DNA of 64,000 nucleotides from Paenibacillus glacialis (GTDB lineage Bacteria > Bacillota > Bacilli > Paenibacillales > Paenibacillaceae): positions 62,001 through 126,000 of the forward strand of contig NZ_LVJH01000016.1 of assembly GCF_001637205.1 (NCBI RefSeq), given 5' to 3'. Below, piece after piece: positions 55,788 through 64,000 of the stretch. The stretch's first letter is position 1; every line of letters starts with the position of its first letter. The position numbers and the translations under genes were made by a program. The notes beneath the pieces were generated by a model. It did not search any database. It worked only from the letters and a program-made list of their open reading frames with translations, and was not told where the DNA came from.

Positions 55788-56555
55788 TTGAAACCAGTAC
55801 TACAAGCAAAGCATATAAAAAAGGTATATGGTAATAGAGGTAGCAAATTTACTGCTCTTCATGATATTGACATCACAATTTTTGAAGGTGAATTTGTTGG
55901 CATTATGGGTCCATCTGGTTCTGGAAAATCTACATTATTAAATATATTATCCACAATTGATAAACCAACAGCAGGAGAAATTATCATTGATGGAGCAAAC
56001 ATTAGAAAAATGAAAGAAGAACAGCTTACTGCATTTCGTCGTGATACGTTGGGCTTTATTTATCAAGATAACAAGTTGCTTGATACATTAACTGTTAAAG
56101 AGAATATCTTCTTACCTCTTGCTTTAAAAAACACTCCTGCGCAAGAGATTGACCAGCAAGTAGATGAAATTGCAAAAATGTTTGGCATTCAAGCGTTGTT
56201 AAATCAATATCCATATCAGATTTCCGGGGGGCAAAAGCAGCGTACAGCCGCATCCCGAGCAATTATCGGGAAACCAAAATTAATTTTGGCTGATGAGCCT
56301 ACAGGTGCGCTTGATTCTAAATCAGCAGCTGACTTGCTAAATATCTTACAAACGTTAAATGAAAAAAATCAGTCTACTATTATGATGGTTACTCATGATG
56401 CTTTTGCGGCAAGTTATTGTCAACGTGTTCTCTTTATTAAAGATGGAGAAGTATTCGCAGAACTTGTAAAGGGTGAGATGTCACAGAAAGTTTTTTTTCA
56501 AAAACTACTATATATTCTTTCTGCCCTTGGAGGTGGCGTGAATGACACTATTTAG
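55788..56555 (+). CDS. BceA-type ABC transporter ATPase (transporter 1)
   Basis: A 255-residue ATPase: Walker A GPSGSGKST (about residues 43-51), Q-loop FIYQDNKLLD, signature ISGGQKQR and Walker B LILADEPTGALDSK. The pattern MGPSGSGKSTLLNILSTIDKP is typical of the BceA/YxdL/YtsC group. The TTG start follows AGAGGAGA. It overlaps the permease gene by 14 bases. Together with the divergent kinase and regulator genes it forms a complete Bce module, probably for antimicrobial peptide resistance. Confidence 0.93.
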   Translation: MKPVLQAKHIKKVYGNRGSKFTALHDIDITIFEGEFVGIMGPSGSGKSTLLNILSTIDKPTAGEIIIDGANIRKMKEEQLTAFRRDTLGFIYQDNKLLDTLTVKENIFLPLALKNTPAQEIDQQVDEIAKMFGIQALLNQYPYQISGGQKQRTAASRAIIGKPKLILADEPTGALDSKSAADLLNILQTLNEKNQSTIMMVTHDAFAASYCQRVLFIKDGEVFAELVKGEMSQKVFFQKLLYILSALGGGVNDTI

Positions 56556-58467
56556 TATTACTAAGAAAAACATGCAAAGTAACTTTAAAAGTTATGTACT
56601 ATACTTTGCTTCCATGATATTTAGTATTGTCATCTATTTTACATTTGAATCTTTGCACTATAATGACTACCTTGTAAAACAAATAGGTGCATCTAAACAA
56701 ATTTCAGATGTGTTCACAGCTTCATCTGTTATCCTCATGATTTTTGTAGGGATATTCATTTGGTATTCAAACTCATTTTTCACAAAAAAACGAAAAAAAG
56801 AAATTGCATTATATTCTTTACTTGGTGTTCCAAAACGAAAAATTGGCGCAATGTTATTTTATGAGAATTTTGTTCTGGGGATTATTGCACTTGTTATAGG
56901 AATAGGGATTGGAGCTTTATTGTCAAAAGTATTTTCGATGTTGCTTTTAAGAGTAATGCAATTGCCAACTGCGATTTCATTTTCTGTTTCTATAGAAGCA
57001 GTACTCCACACCATCCTTGTATTTGCTGTTATTATTTTGATAACCTCATCTCATGGATACAGCATAATCTATAAATTTAAATTAATTGAATTACTTCAAG
57101 CAGAAAAACAAGGTGAGCATATTCCAAGAGGATCTGTATTTACTGCTTTGTTAGGAATTATTTTATTAACTTCTTCCTATTGGGTTGCACTTCAACCTAT
57201 TTTTTCTTCTATATGGGTGAGTCATAAAATTCGTAATATGTGTATTGTTTTAGGTGGTTCCATTATAGGTACATATTTGATATTTCGTTCTTTCACAGTT
57301 TTCTTATTAATTGGCTTACAGAAGAATAAAAAGTACTATTATCGTGGAATTAATGTAGTAGGGTTATCTCAACTGTTATCCCGTATTCAAACAAATGCAA
57401 AAATATTAACAGCCATTACGTTATTAAGCGCGGTCACATTGTGCGGTATTGGAGCGTCATATAGTATTTATTATAAAAATAAAACAATGCTTGATAAAAT
57501 AGAACCGTTTAGCTTTATGTATGTAACAACAGGAACGCAAGTGGATCAACAAATTGAAAATACGATTAAACAGTCTAAACATACAATTGAAGATAAAATT
57601 ACTATTCCCTTAGTGAAAATAAAAGCAGATTTACACGTAAGTGGTATGATGCCACCCGATTTTACGGAGAATCGACAATATTTGAACCTATTAGCAGAGA
57701 GTACCTTCGTTACACTATCCGGTATAACTAAGAAAGATATAAAAGTCTCTCTTCAAGGTACTGAAGCAATTGCCCTTGATTCGAATAAGAGTAATACACT
57801 CAAAACAGAATACATGAATGGAAAAGTGAAACTCTACCTTCCAAACAACAATTACACATTGCAATTTGTTGGAAAAATACAGGATAACGTTATAAATGAT
57901 TCACTACATGAATTCACGATAGTCGTTTCAGACGAATTTTTTTCTACCGTAATAAAAAAGCAAGAACCCTATACACTACAAGCATATAAGGTTATAGATG
58001 ACAAAAATACGAAGGAGTTAACAAAATCACTTCAAAGCATTGTACCAAACGAAGCTAACCTAATTGCAAAATACAATGCTTATAGAGGAGGTGTGGAGGC
58101 ATCAGGATTAGTAATCTTTGCAGGAGTATTTTTAGGACTTGTCTTTTTAGCTGCAACAGGAAGCATGATTTACTTTAAGCAATTAACAGAAGCAATAATA
58201 GATGAAGATAAATATATTATCTTACGTATATTAGGTGTAAGTAAGCAAGCTATTTTTAAATCGATTGTAAAACAAGTAACTTTTATTTTTATATTCCCAC
58301 TTTGCATTGGGATTTTACATAGTGTTATTGCTTTAAAAGCACTATCTAACACATTAGGCATGGATATTTTTGTTCCTGTGTTAACTGCCATTGGCGTATA
58401 CACATTTATCTATTTCATTTACTATTTATTCACCATAAAATCGTATAACAACATCGTAAATAAATAA
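56542..58467 (+). CDS. BceB-type ABC permease (transporter 1)
   Basis: A 641-residue FtsX-like permease with the Bce topology: one N-terminal segment, three segments up to about residue 180, more around 195-320, a large external domain of about 200 residues (roughly 320-520), and three C-terminal segments. The external domain is the likely peptide sensor/binding part by analogy with BceB. GGAGGTG precedes the ATG within the ATPase gene. Confidence 0.92.
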   Translation: MTLFSITKKNMQSNFKSYVLYFASMIFSIVIYFTFESLHYNDYLVKQIGASKQISDVFTASSVILMIFVGIFIWYSNSFFTKKRKKEIALYSLLGVPKRKIGAMLFYENFVLGIIALVIGIGIGALLSKVFSMLLLRVMQLPTAISFSVSIEAVLHTILVFAVIILITSSHGYSIIYKFKLIELLQAEKQGEHIPRGSVFTALLGIILLTSSYWVALQPIFSSIWVSHKIRNMCIVLGGSIIGTYLIFRSFTVFLLIGLQKNKKYYYRGINVVGLSQLLSRIQTNAKILTAITLLSAVTLCGIGASYSIYYKNKTMLDKIEPFSFMYVTTGTQVDQQIENTIKQSKHTIEDKITIPLVKIKADLHVSGMMPPDFTENRQYLNLLAESTFVTLSGITKKDIKVSLQGTEAIALDSNKSNTLKTEYMNGKVKLYLPNNNYTLQFVGKIQDNVINDSLHEFTIVVSDEFFSTVIKKQEPYTLQAYKVIDDKNTKELTKSLQSIVPNEANLIAKYNAYRGGVEASGLVIFAGVFLGLVFLAATGSMIYFKQLTEAIIDEDKYIILRILGVSKQAIFKSIVKQVTFIFIFPLCIGILHSVIALKALSNTLGMDIFVPVLTAIGVYTFIYFIYYLFTIKSYNNIVNK

Positions 58468-58562
58468 TTGAAAGAAAGAGACAATTTCATCACTCATATT
58501 ATCCCCTTTAAGTAGACAGTAAAAAGAAAGACACATACTGTTATAACTTGAAGGGGTTTTTC

Positions 58563-58646
58563 ATGGGAAAAATATATCGTCCATGTACAGTTATTTTTAA
58601 ATATAGATCCATGCAAATGTATATATCTAATCTAGATTCATTTTAA
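58563..58646 (+). CDS. possible 27-residue peptide
   Basis: ATG follows GAAGGGG at about 7 bases and opens a 27-codon frame (MGKIYRPCTVIFKYRSMQ, then MYISNLDSF). The ribosome-site-like bases are also one arm of an inverted repeat, so this may be chance or an IS remnant. No family recognised. Confidence 0.2.
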   Translation: MGKIYRPCTVIFKYRSMQMYISNLDSF

Positions 58647-58671
58647 TCAGAAGAAGAATTAAAGAGGCAAA

Positions 58672-58716
58672 AAAACAACCTGAGTCCAGTTGAGTACCTG
58701 GCTCAGGTTGTTTTTA
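58672..58716 (+). terminator. terminator after transporter 1
   Basis: AAAACAACCTGAG pairs with CTCAGGTTGTTTT around a 16-base loop, with a T-run. Confidence 0.8.
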
Positions 58717-58721
58717 GGATC

Positions 58722-58786
58722 CTTACAAAAATGTAAGATTCCAGTTAGACACTTCGATGTTCACTTTTTTTCTTTCTTTGTATACT
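58722..58786 (+). promoter_or_regulatory. BceR-type operator and promoter of the DUF418-transporter 2 operon
   Basis: CTTACAAAAATGTAAG (58722-58737) is a perfect palindrome of the TNACA-N4-TGTAA type. TTAGACACTTCGATGTT follows, then TATACT at 58781-58786 as -10. The same order with identical spacing (59 bases from operator start to -10) occurs at 62702. Confidence 0.75.
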
Positions 58787-58898
58787 AAGCAATAGCTAAT
58801 GAAGCAATTTACTACAGTTACAAAACTACTTCAATAACTTGTTGTCAAAACGGTTAGATACATGTACTAAAAATTTATTATGGAAAGGTATGAAACTT

Positions 58899-59954
58899 AT
58901 GAACGTAATGAAACAAGATTCACCTCAAAAAGATCGAATCGTAGATTTAGATGTAATACGAGGATTTGCGTTAATTGGCATTTTCTTAGTGAATATCACA
59001 ATGTTTTTTCAAGAAGCCGGCGTGTCTCCTACAGCATTACCTGACAACAATTGGATTCAAATATTTGCGACAGGTAAGTTTTACGCTATTTTTTCTTTAT
59101 TATTTGGAGCAGGTTCAGCTCTTTTCTTAACCAGAGCAAAAGCGAAAAATCAACCTTATTCCTTATATGTACGTCGCATGATCGTACTGCTTTTAATTGG
59201 TCTATTGCACGCTAGTGTTTGGGGTGGGGATATACTGCAGTTATATGCAATTATCGGACTGGTGTTATTGCTTCTTCATAAAGTGCCTAGCAAGTGGTTG
59301 TTAACTATTTCTTTCAGTTTACATGTGCTGGGAATCATCGCTAATATACTGATTTATGATTATCTGTATGGCGGGAAAGAAAACATGCCTCTATTTCTCA
59401 ATATTTTGCAACTGATTACTTCATTATTATCAGTGTTAGTCTATTTTATAGAGGGCTTTTCACTTATGAATATGGATATTCTCACAAGGTTGAAGTGCCG
59501 ACCAAAACTTCATGCAGCACTCATTGCAGTGCTGAGTAGTATTGCTATCGTTGGAGTTAGCATACAATTTACAACATCAAGCGCAAAGTTATCTTTCAGC
59601 CTACTGGCTATTTTACAGCCCTTTCTCACATTAACTTACATGTTAATACTAATTGCTATGTTAAAGAATAAGACAGGAAGCTTTTTACTAAAGCCATTTA
59701 AAAGCTACGGAAAAATGGCGATGAGTAATTATTTAGGACAAACTGTTGTAGGAATGTTTATCTTACCATTATTCATAAATACCTTTCAGCCCGCATTCCT
59801 TATGATTGGTATATGTCTCCTAACATGGATAGTCCAAATTATACTCAGCAATGTTTGGTTACAATATTTTTATTTTGGACCAATAGAGTGGATTTGGCGT
59901 TGCTTAACTTATCTTAAAATGATGCCAATTCGAAAAACTAATAGAAACAACTAA
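58899..59954 (+). CDS. DUF418-family membrane protein
   Basis: A 351-residue protein with about eight membrane segments. It has the DUF418/YeiB pattern: DLDVIRGFALIGIFLVNI near the start and KSYGKMAMSNYLGQTVVG in the C-terminal domain. Function of the family is unknown. It lies 19 bases before transporter 2 and behind the shared operator, so it is likely part of the same response. Start is uncertain among 58839 (TTG), 58890 and 58899; the last has a suitable GGAAAGG upstream. Confidence 0.88.
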   Translation: MNVMKQDSPQKDRIVDLDVIRGFALIGIFLVNITMFFQEAGVSPTALPDNNWIQIFATGKFYAIFSLLFGAGSALFLTRAKAKNQPYSLYVRRMIVLLLIGLLHASVWGGDILQLYAIIGLVLLLLHKVPSKWLLTISFSLHVLGIIANILIYDYLYGGKENMPLFLNILQLITSLLSVLVYFIEGFSLMNMDILTRLKCRPKLHAALIAVLSSIAIVGVSIQFTTSSAKLSFSLLAILQPFLTLTYMLILIAMLKNKTGSFLLKPFKSYGKMAMSNYLGQTVVGMFILPLFINTFQPAFLMIGICLLTWIVQIILSNVWLQYFYFGPIEWIWRCLTYLKMMPIRKTNRNN

Positions 59955-59973
59955 TATATAGGAGGATATAGAC

Positions 59974-60735
59974 ATGCAAATACCAGTAGTAGACGTAAAA
60001 AACGTGATGAAAGTATATGGGAAAAAGGGAGAAAATCAATCATACGCTTTAAAGGACGTTTCGTTTTCAATTCGAAGAGGTGAATTCGTTGGTATTATGG
60101 GGCCATCCGGATCAGGGAAAACAACATTGTTAAATGTAATTTCTACATTAGATAAAACAACGGATGGCTCTATTGAAATTGCAGGGACCGATATTACAAA
60201 GATGAAGCAAGTTGAACTATCTGATTTCCGTTCACAAAAGCTAGGTTTTATTTTCCAAGACTTTAACTTATTAGATAATTTATCAATCTATGAAAATATA
60301 GCTTTACCGCTTTCGCTGCAAGGTGTTCCTTCTCGAAAGATTAGACCAAAAGTAGAAAAAGTAGCGGACATGTTAGGGATTTCAGCGATACTTCAAAAGT
60401 ACCCTTCAGAAGTGTCTGGTGGTCAAAAACAACGTTCTGCCGCAGCACGTGCACTTGTTCATGAGCCAGCAATCATTTTAGGTGATGAACCAACAGGAGC
60501 GCTTGATTCTAAAAATGCGATAAGCTTATTAGATGCTATGACAAGCTTGAATGAAGAACAAGATGTTACCATTATGATGGTTACACATGATCCGTTTAGT
60601 GCGAGCTATTGTCAACGAATTTTGTTTATTCAAGACGGCGAGTTGTATAGAGAACTTCACCGCACAACAGATCGTGAAGTGTTCTATAAAGAAATTTTAA
60701 ACGTACTTGCAGACTTAGGTACACAAAAAGCATAA
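59974..60735 (+). CDS. BceA-type ABC transporter ATPase (transporter 2)
   Basis: A 253-residue ATPase: Walker A GPSGSGKTT, Q-loop FIFQDFNLLD, signature VSGGQKQR, Walker B IILGDEPTGALDSK. Clearly paralogous to transporter 1 ATPase (shared FVGIMGPSGSGK and MMVTHDPFSASYCQR-like ends). AGGAGG precedes the ATG. Note GDEP in Walker B where transporter 1 has ADEP. Confidence 0.94.
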   Translation: MQIPVVDVKNVMKVYGKKGENQSYALKDVSFSIRRGEFVGIMGPSGSGKTTLLNVISTLDKTTDGSIEIAGTDITKMKQVELSDFRSQKLGFIFQDFNLLDNLSIYENIALPLSLQGVPSRKIRPKVEKVADMLGISAILQKYPSEVSGGQKQRSAAARALVHEPAIILGDEPTGALDSKNAISLLDAMTSLNEEQDVTIMMVTHDPFSASYCQRILFIQDGELYRELHRTTDREVFYKEILNVLADLGTQKA

Positions 60736-60750
60736 GAAAGGAGGCACGAC

Positions 60751-62607
60751 ATGTTATTAAAACTTTCCATGGCAGGACTAAAAAGTAAACTAAAAGACTA
60801 CGTTGTCTTATTAGTCGGTCTCGTAATGTCCATTTCAATTTTTTATATGTTTCAAACGTTAGCAATGAATGAAGCATTTACTAATGCAAATTCATTAATT
60901 AGTTCTATTGGAATTGTCTTTCGAATTGGTTCCTTTTTATTAGCAACCATTACATTTTTCTATATTTTATATGCGAACTCATTTTTACTATCACTGCGCC
61001 AAAAAGAGTTCGGTATGTATATGATGTTAGGTGCCAAAAAAAATAAAATCACAATGCTAATGTTTATTGAAACATTAATACTTGGAATAACCTCACTTAT
61101 TATTGGGATTGGATTAGGTGTAGGGCTTTCTAAAGGAATTGGGCAGCTACTGATGAAGGAACTAGAGTTCGCTTCAGATGGATATTATGCTTTCTATGTT
61201 CCATCAATTCGTGTAACAGCAATATTTTTTTTAATTTTGTTTTTCATAGCTGCAATTATGAATGCACTCAAATTATCACGCATTACAATACTACAGCTAG
61301 TGCACTCTGATACAAAAGCAGACAAGCCTTCTGTAAAAGGAGCAAAAACATTTTTTGTAGCGGTAATTGGCGTTATTTCATTAGCAATTGGATACGGTTC
61401 ATTGATAAACATGAAAACTTTATCAATAGCAGGATTACCGATAGCTACGGTAACAACAACGTTAGGAACATACCTTGTTTTTATATCTGTATTACCATTG
61501 ATTATTAACCTGGTGAAACGAAATAAACGCTGGAATGAAAAAGGACTGAATTCTTTTACCTTTGCTCAGCTAAGTTTTCGTGTGAATGGTTTAACAAAGG
61601 TATTAGCAACAGTAGCAATGTTAATTGCACTTGCTGTAGGAGCAATTACAGGTGGAATGGCTTTTAAAAACAACGTAGGACTTACTGTTGACGCTGTGAA
61701 TGTATATGATATTACAATTCATAATCCAACAACAAATGAGAAAAAAATACTAGCAAATATTCAATTTAAAGAAAAAAATGAGTATCGTTACAAAGTAGAC
61801 CAACAGTTTGTCTATTATTTAAAAGAGGATTTAGAGAAAAATCGTCCCTTCATACAACCAGGATTTGAGAAAAGAGATCTCACTCAAATTAAACGTGTTT
61901 CAAGTGAACTTCCAGTAGGTGCGATTGTTGGAAAAGATATAAAAAATGCAATGAATAGACCCATTCTCTCAGAAGAATGGAACAAGGCTTTTAATGAAAT
62001 TCAACCATCCTATTTGTATACCCAACAATATATTCAAATCGTAAATCAAAAGATATACGATCAAATAAAAAGCAAAGAACAGTATGTTGTAAATGGAAAA
62101 ACAAACGATTTTATCACTTATAAGAAAGAATGGAAAAAGCTCGATGATTTACAATTGCAAAAATATCCAAACGTGACAAAAGAACAATTAAACAGTAAGT
62201 ATAGCTTTTATGAAATTATATACGGCTTTACAAGTGGAACTGTGTTTATGGGCTTCTTCTTAGGAATTGCTTTTTTAGCCATGATGGCAAGTTGCTTAAT
62301 GTTTAAAATACTTTCGGGTGCAACAAAAGATATTCATCGTTATCAAATGTTGCATAAAATTGGTGTCCGTCATGAACTGTTAACAAAGTCCATTTATAAA
62401 GAACTATGGTTAGTATTCTTATTTCCAGCTATTGTCGGGATAGTACATGTATTTGTCGGAATGAATATGTTCTCACTCATCTTAATGGACCCATATTTCC
62501 GTATTTGGATTCCAATAGCAATTTTCGCAGTCATTTACACTGCTTATTACCTTATCACAGTTCAATTGTATAAAGGGATTGTTCTTCCATCAAAAATGCG
62601 TATTTGA
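60751..62607 (+). CDS. BceB-type ABC permease (transporter 2)
   Basis: A 618-residue permease with ten predicted membrane segments and a large external domain of about 200 residues (roughly 310-505) between segments. FGMYMMLGAKKNKI after the second segment is the usual Bce/FtsX coupling region. AAGGAGG precedes the ATG. It may be the sensing partner of the kinase, or a resistance pump, with transporter 1 in the other role. Confidence 0.93.
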   Translation: MLLKLSMAGLKSKLKDYVVLLVGLVMSISIFYMFQTLAMNEAFTNANSLISSIGIVFRIGSFLLATITFFYILYANSFLLSLRQKEFGMYMMLGAKKNKITMLMFIETLILGITSLIIGIGLGVGLSKGIGQLLMKELEFASDGYYAFYVPSIRVTAIFFLILFFIAAIMNALKLSRITILQLVHSDTKADKPSVKGAKTFFVAVIGVISLAIGYGSLINMKTLSIAGLPIATVTTTLGTYLVFISVLPLIINLVKRNKRWNEKGLNSFTFAQLSFRVNGLTKVLATVAMLIALAVGAITGGMAFKNNVGLTVDAVNVYDITIHNPTTNEKKILANIQFKEKNEYRYKVDQQFVYYLKEDLEKNRPFIQPGFEKRDLTQIKRVSSELPVGAIVGKDIKNAMNRPILSEEWNKAFNEIQPSYLYTQQYIQIVNQKIYDQIKSKEQYVVNGKTNDFITYKKEWKKLDDLQLQKYPNVTKEQLNSKYSFYEIIYGFTSGTVFMGFFLGIAFLAMMASCLMFKILSGATKDIHRYQMLHKIGVRHELLTKSIYKELWLVFLFPAIVGIVHVFVGMNMFSLILMDPYFRIWIPIAIFAVIYTAYYLITVQLYKGIVLPSKMRI

Positions 62608-62610
62608 CCT

Positions 62611-62641
62611 TGATCTGATGGCAAGGTGTCATCAGATTTTT
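62611..62641 (+). terminator. terminator after transporter 2
   Basis: ATCTGATG (62613-62620) pairs with CATCAGAT (62630-62637) around a 9-base loop, then TTTTT. Confidence 0.8.
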
Positions 62642-62701
62642 TATACTAGAAAATGTAAGGATGCTTCTTAAATAGAGGCAATCCACTTGTACTATTGATT
62701 C

Positions 62702-62766
62702 CTTACAGAAATGTAAGTTACCTGTTAGACACTTCGATGTTTGCACTTCTGTAATTCCTGTAAACT
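62702..62766 (+). promoter_or_regulatory. BceR-type operator and promoter of the YxeA-like gene
   Basis: CTTACAGAAATGTAAG (62702-62717), then TTAGACACTTCGATGTT, then TAAACT at 62761-62766. All elements keep the spacing of the promoter at 58722, exactly 3980 bases upstream, so both are probably bound by the same regulator. Confidence 0.75.
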
Positions 62767-62817
62767 AACTATAGTTAGTCATTTAAATACACAAAAAAAT
62801 TATAAAGGAGTTTAAAT

Positions 62818-63189
62818 ATGAAAAAATTACTTGCTTCAATTGCTACTTTCACACTATTTGCTAGTTTTGCGGTGGGCTGTGATGTATCTTCACCAAGCAA
62901 AATTGGAACAGATGAATACTATGTACAAATACAAGGTGAAGGTGAAATCAAAGATAAGAGTCGTTACTATACTTTACCTACTTATGATGAAAATGGGGTA
63001 GAAAAGAAAGTAACATTTACAAGTGTTAAACCAAATAATGAAAAACTTAAAGAAAATGCTTTTTTACGCCTTTATATCAAACAAGATGATAAAAAGAAAA
63101 CAGATATTCCAGATACAGAAGTAAAATCTTATGAAGAAGTTCAAAAAGATGATTTACCTGCAAAAACAAAAGAAAAGTTAGGGGGTTAA
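62818..63189 (+). CDS. YxeA-family exported protein
   Basis: A 123-residue protein with a signal sequence (KKLLASIATFTLFASFAVGC; the Cys at residue 21 gives only a weak lipobox) and a DUF1093/YxeA-like domain (DEYYVQIQGEG, YYTLPTYDENG, FLRLYIKQDD). In B. subtilis yxeA is encoded with the YxdJK-YxdLM system, which fits this place. AAGGAG is 8 bases before the ATG. Function unknown. Confidence 0.88.
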   Translation: MKKLLASIATFTLFASFAVGCDVSSPSKIGTDEYYVQIQGEGEIKDKSRYYTLPTYDENGVEKKVTFTSVKPNNEKLKENAFLRLYIKQDDKKKTDIPDTEVKSYEEVQKDDLPAKTKEKLGG

Positions 63190-63640
63190 TCCAGTTCTTT
63201 TTTATGTATATAGATTGTATATGATTTTGGATCGGATAAGCTGGATTCTTATTGACTGTACAATAAGGGGTTTGGAAACATATTAAAGAAGCCAAGAGCT
63301 TCTTAAAAAAGCGTTTGGTTGATGTTTAGACACATCTACAATAGCAAAGAAAATCCAAAGGATAAGATATATAAAATTTCAAAAAATATCTCCTTTGCCA
63401 TTGAATCAAATGGTTCCTAACTTTCTTTTCATGGTAATTTATAGTGGTTCCACAATTTCCTTTTTTCGCTTTTATCAGGTGTTGCCACAAACCCAGTAAA
63501 ATCAACAATATTAGTTCCAGACTTTTTTATCATATGAAAATTCAAGGTACTAAGAAGATAATTAACAGCATTTAATACACTTAGAAAAGTCCCGATGATA
63601 ATGTCGGGGCTTTTCTTTTTTTTGAAAGGAAGGAAGTTGA
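63190..63640. other. degenerate region after the YxeA-like gene
   Basis: No convincing intact gene. A 34-codon minus-strand frame (63429-63533, ending NHYKLP) could be a gene remnant. A terminator lies at 63583-63617. The stretch is AT-rich like the transporter block. Confidence 0.45.
63583..63622. terminator. terminator before the XRE remnant
   Basis: AGAAAAGTCCCGA (63583-63595) pairs with TCGGGGCTTTTCT (63603-63615) with one G-T pair, followed by a T-run. Confidence 0.8.
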
Positions 63641-63641
63641 A

Positions 63642-63902
63642 AGGTACTCATCATTAGGTGATCGTATCCGCTTAATTAGGAAAATAAATTAGTTTAAACA
63701 GATTGAATTCGCTAACATTATTTACGTTTCCCAAGGCAGTTTGAGTGAAATTGAGCAAGACAAATATAAGCCTTCATATGATGTGATTATTGCTATTAAT
63801 AAGCGGTTTAACACTGAGATAGAATGGCCTATTTATGGTGACGAAAAGATAGTTGGTGGAAATATTTTTAATATGGAAATATATGATAAGGATGAGATTT
63901 GA
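63642..63902 (+). pseudogene. XRE-family helix-turn-helix regulator with internal stop
   Basis: One frame reads SSLGDRIRLIRKIN, then TAG, then FKQIEFANIIYVSQGSLSEI, EQDKYKPSYDVIIAINKRF and a tail to the stop at 63902. This is the HTH_3/Cro-C1 domain with a stop in helix 1 and no in-frame start upstream, so it is most likely inactive. Confidence 0.75.
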
Positions 63903-63929
63903 AAATAAAGTGTTAGACTCGTCATTAAG

Positions 63930-63945
63930 CTAACGGGCAGGATAG
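63930..63945. repeat. CTAAC/GTTAG hairpin repeat, copy 5
   Basis: CTAACGGGCAGGATAG, 28 bases after the XRE remnant stop. The flank TTAGACTCGTCATTAAG matches that of copy 1 at 8296. Confidence 0.55.
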
Positions 63946-64000
63946 TTTAAGATCAAGCGCGGTGAACCGTACGATAAGTAGGGGCAAGTTTTTTGATAAT

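Larger units (their letters stand above)
58468..58898. other. gap between transporter 1 and the DUF418 gene
   Basis: Contains a possible tiny ORF (58563-58646), a terminator (58673-58714), a BceR-type palindrome (58722-58737) and a promoter with TATACT at 58781. The stretch 58500-58560 holds a loose CCCCTTTAAGT...ACTTGAAGGGG inverted repeat. Confidence 0.6.

Noticed and set aside
63326..63508. 60-codon minus-strand frame
   Set aside because: Composition is random-like, no ribosome site, and it overlaps another weak frame.
1..64000. CRISPR array, rRNA, replication origin or prophage structural genes
   Set aside because: Looked for and not seen; the repeats found are dispersed hairpins, and no cas, capsid or tail genes are present.

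Overview
The window comes from the chromosome of an endospore-forming Bacillales bacterium, most likely Paenibacillus or a close relative. Evidence: cotJABC, five YheC/YheD-type spore-coat ATP-grasp genes, ytrH/ytrI, ytaF, ytvI, an alpha/beta SASP gene, many TTG/GTG starts behind strong AGGAGG sites, and gene order resembling the B. subtilis dnaE-accDA-pyk-citZ-icd-mdh-pho-polA-mutM-ytaF-coaE-nrdR region. Species cannot be fixed by reading alone.

Layout. 1-7000: end of a 5'-nucleotidase gene, uppP, an HD-GYP gene, a YfkAB-type radical SAM gene, a CNNM/CorC-type membrane protein and ytvI. 7160-8251: cotJABC. 8252-9430: a small accessory patch with a hypothetical gene, a tyrosine-recombinase remnant and two short CTAAC/GTTAG hairpins. 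9430-12610: aldehyde dehydrogenase, PAP2 phosphatase and a PPK2 kinase. 12667-19324: a minus-strand operon of five YheC/D paralogues with an embedded GNAT gene, divergent from yheA. 20100-50500: conserved core, with ytoI, ytpI, ytrI, ytrH, dnaE, pgpA, accD, accA, pyk, fxsA, citZ, icd, mdh, an SDR gene, a YfbR-type nucleotidase, a BASS transporter, a Pho-type kinase and regulator, pstB, phoU, polA, mutM, ytaF, coaE, a lytic transglycosylase, an SASP gene, nrdR and tRNA-Ala(GGC).

50503-64000: accessory DNA. An integrase gene lies right next to tRNA-Ala, followed by an IS30-type transposase remnant, a GNAT gene, a second tyrosine recombinase, and a visibly AT-richer block holding a Bce/Yxd-type peptide-sensing system: one intramembrane-sensing kinase and regulator, two complete BceAB-type ABC transporters, a DUF418 membrane protein and a YxeA-like exported protein. 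Two promoters in this block carry the same 16-bp palindrome CTTACA-N4-TGTAAG with identical spacing to the -10 box, and a degenerate copy precedes the first transporter, so a single regulator probably controls three transcription units. The block ends with a broken XRE-regulator gene.

Between genes there are several repeat families: a ~90-bp palindromic element in two copies, one apparently inserted inside another AT-rich repeat; short CTAAC/GTTAG hairpins that cluster at accessory genes; and a tandem repeat before icd. PHO-box arrays (11-bp period) precede pstB and the Pho-type regulator gene. No CRISPR array, rRNA or replication origin was seen.
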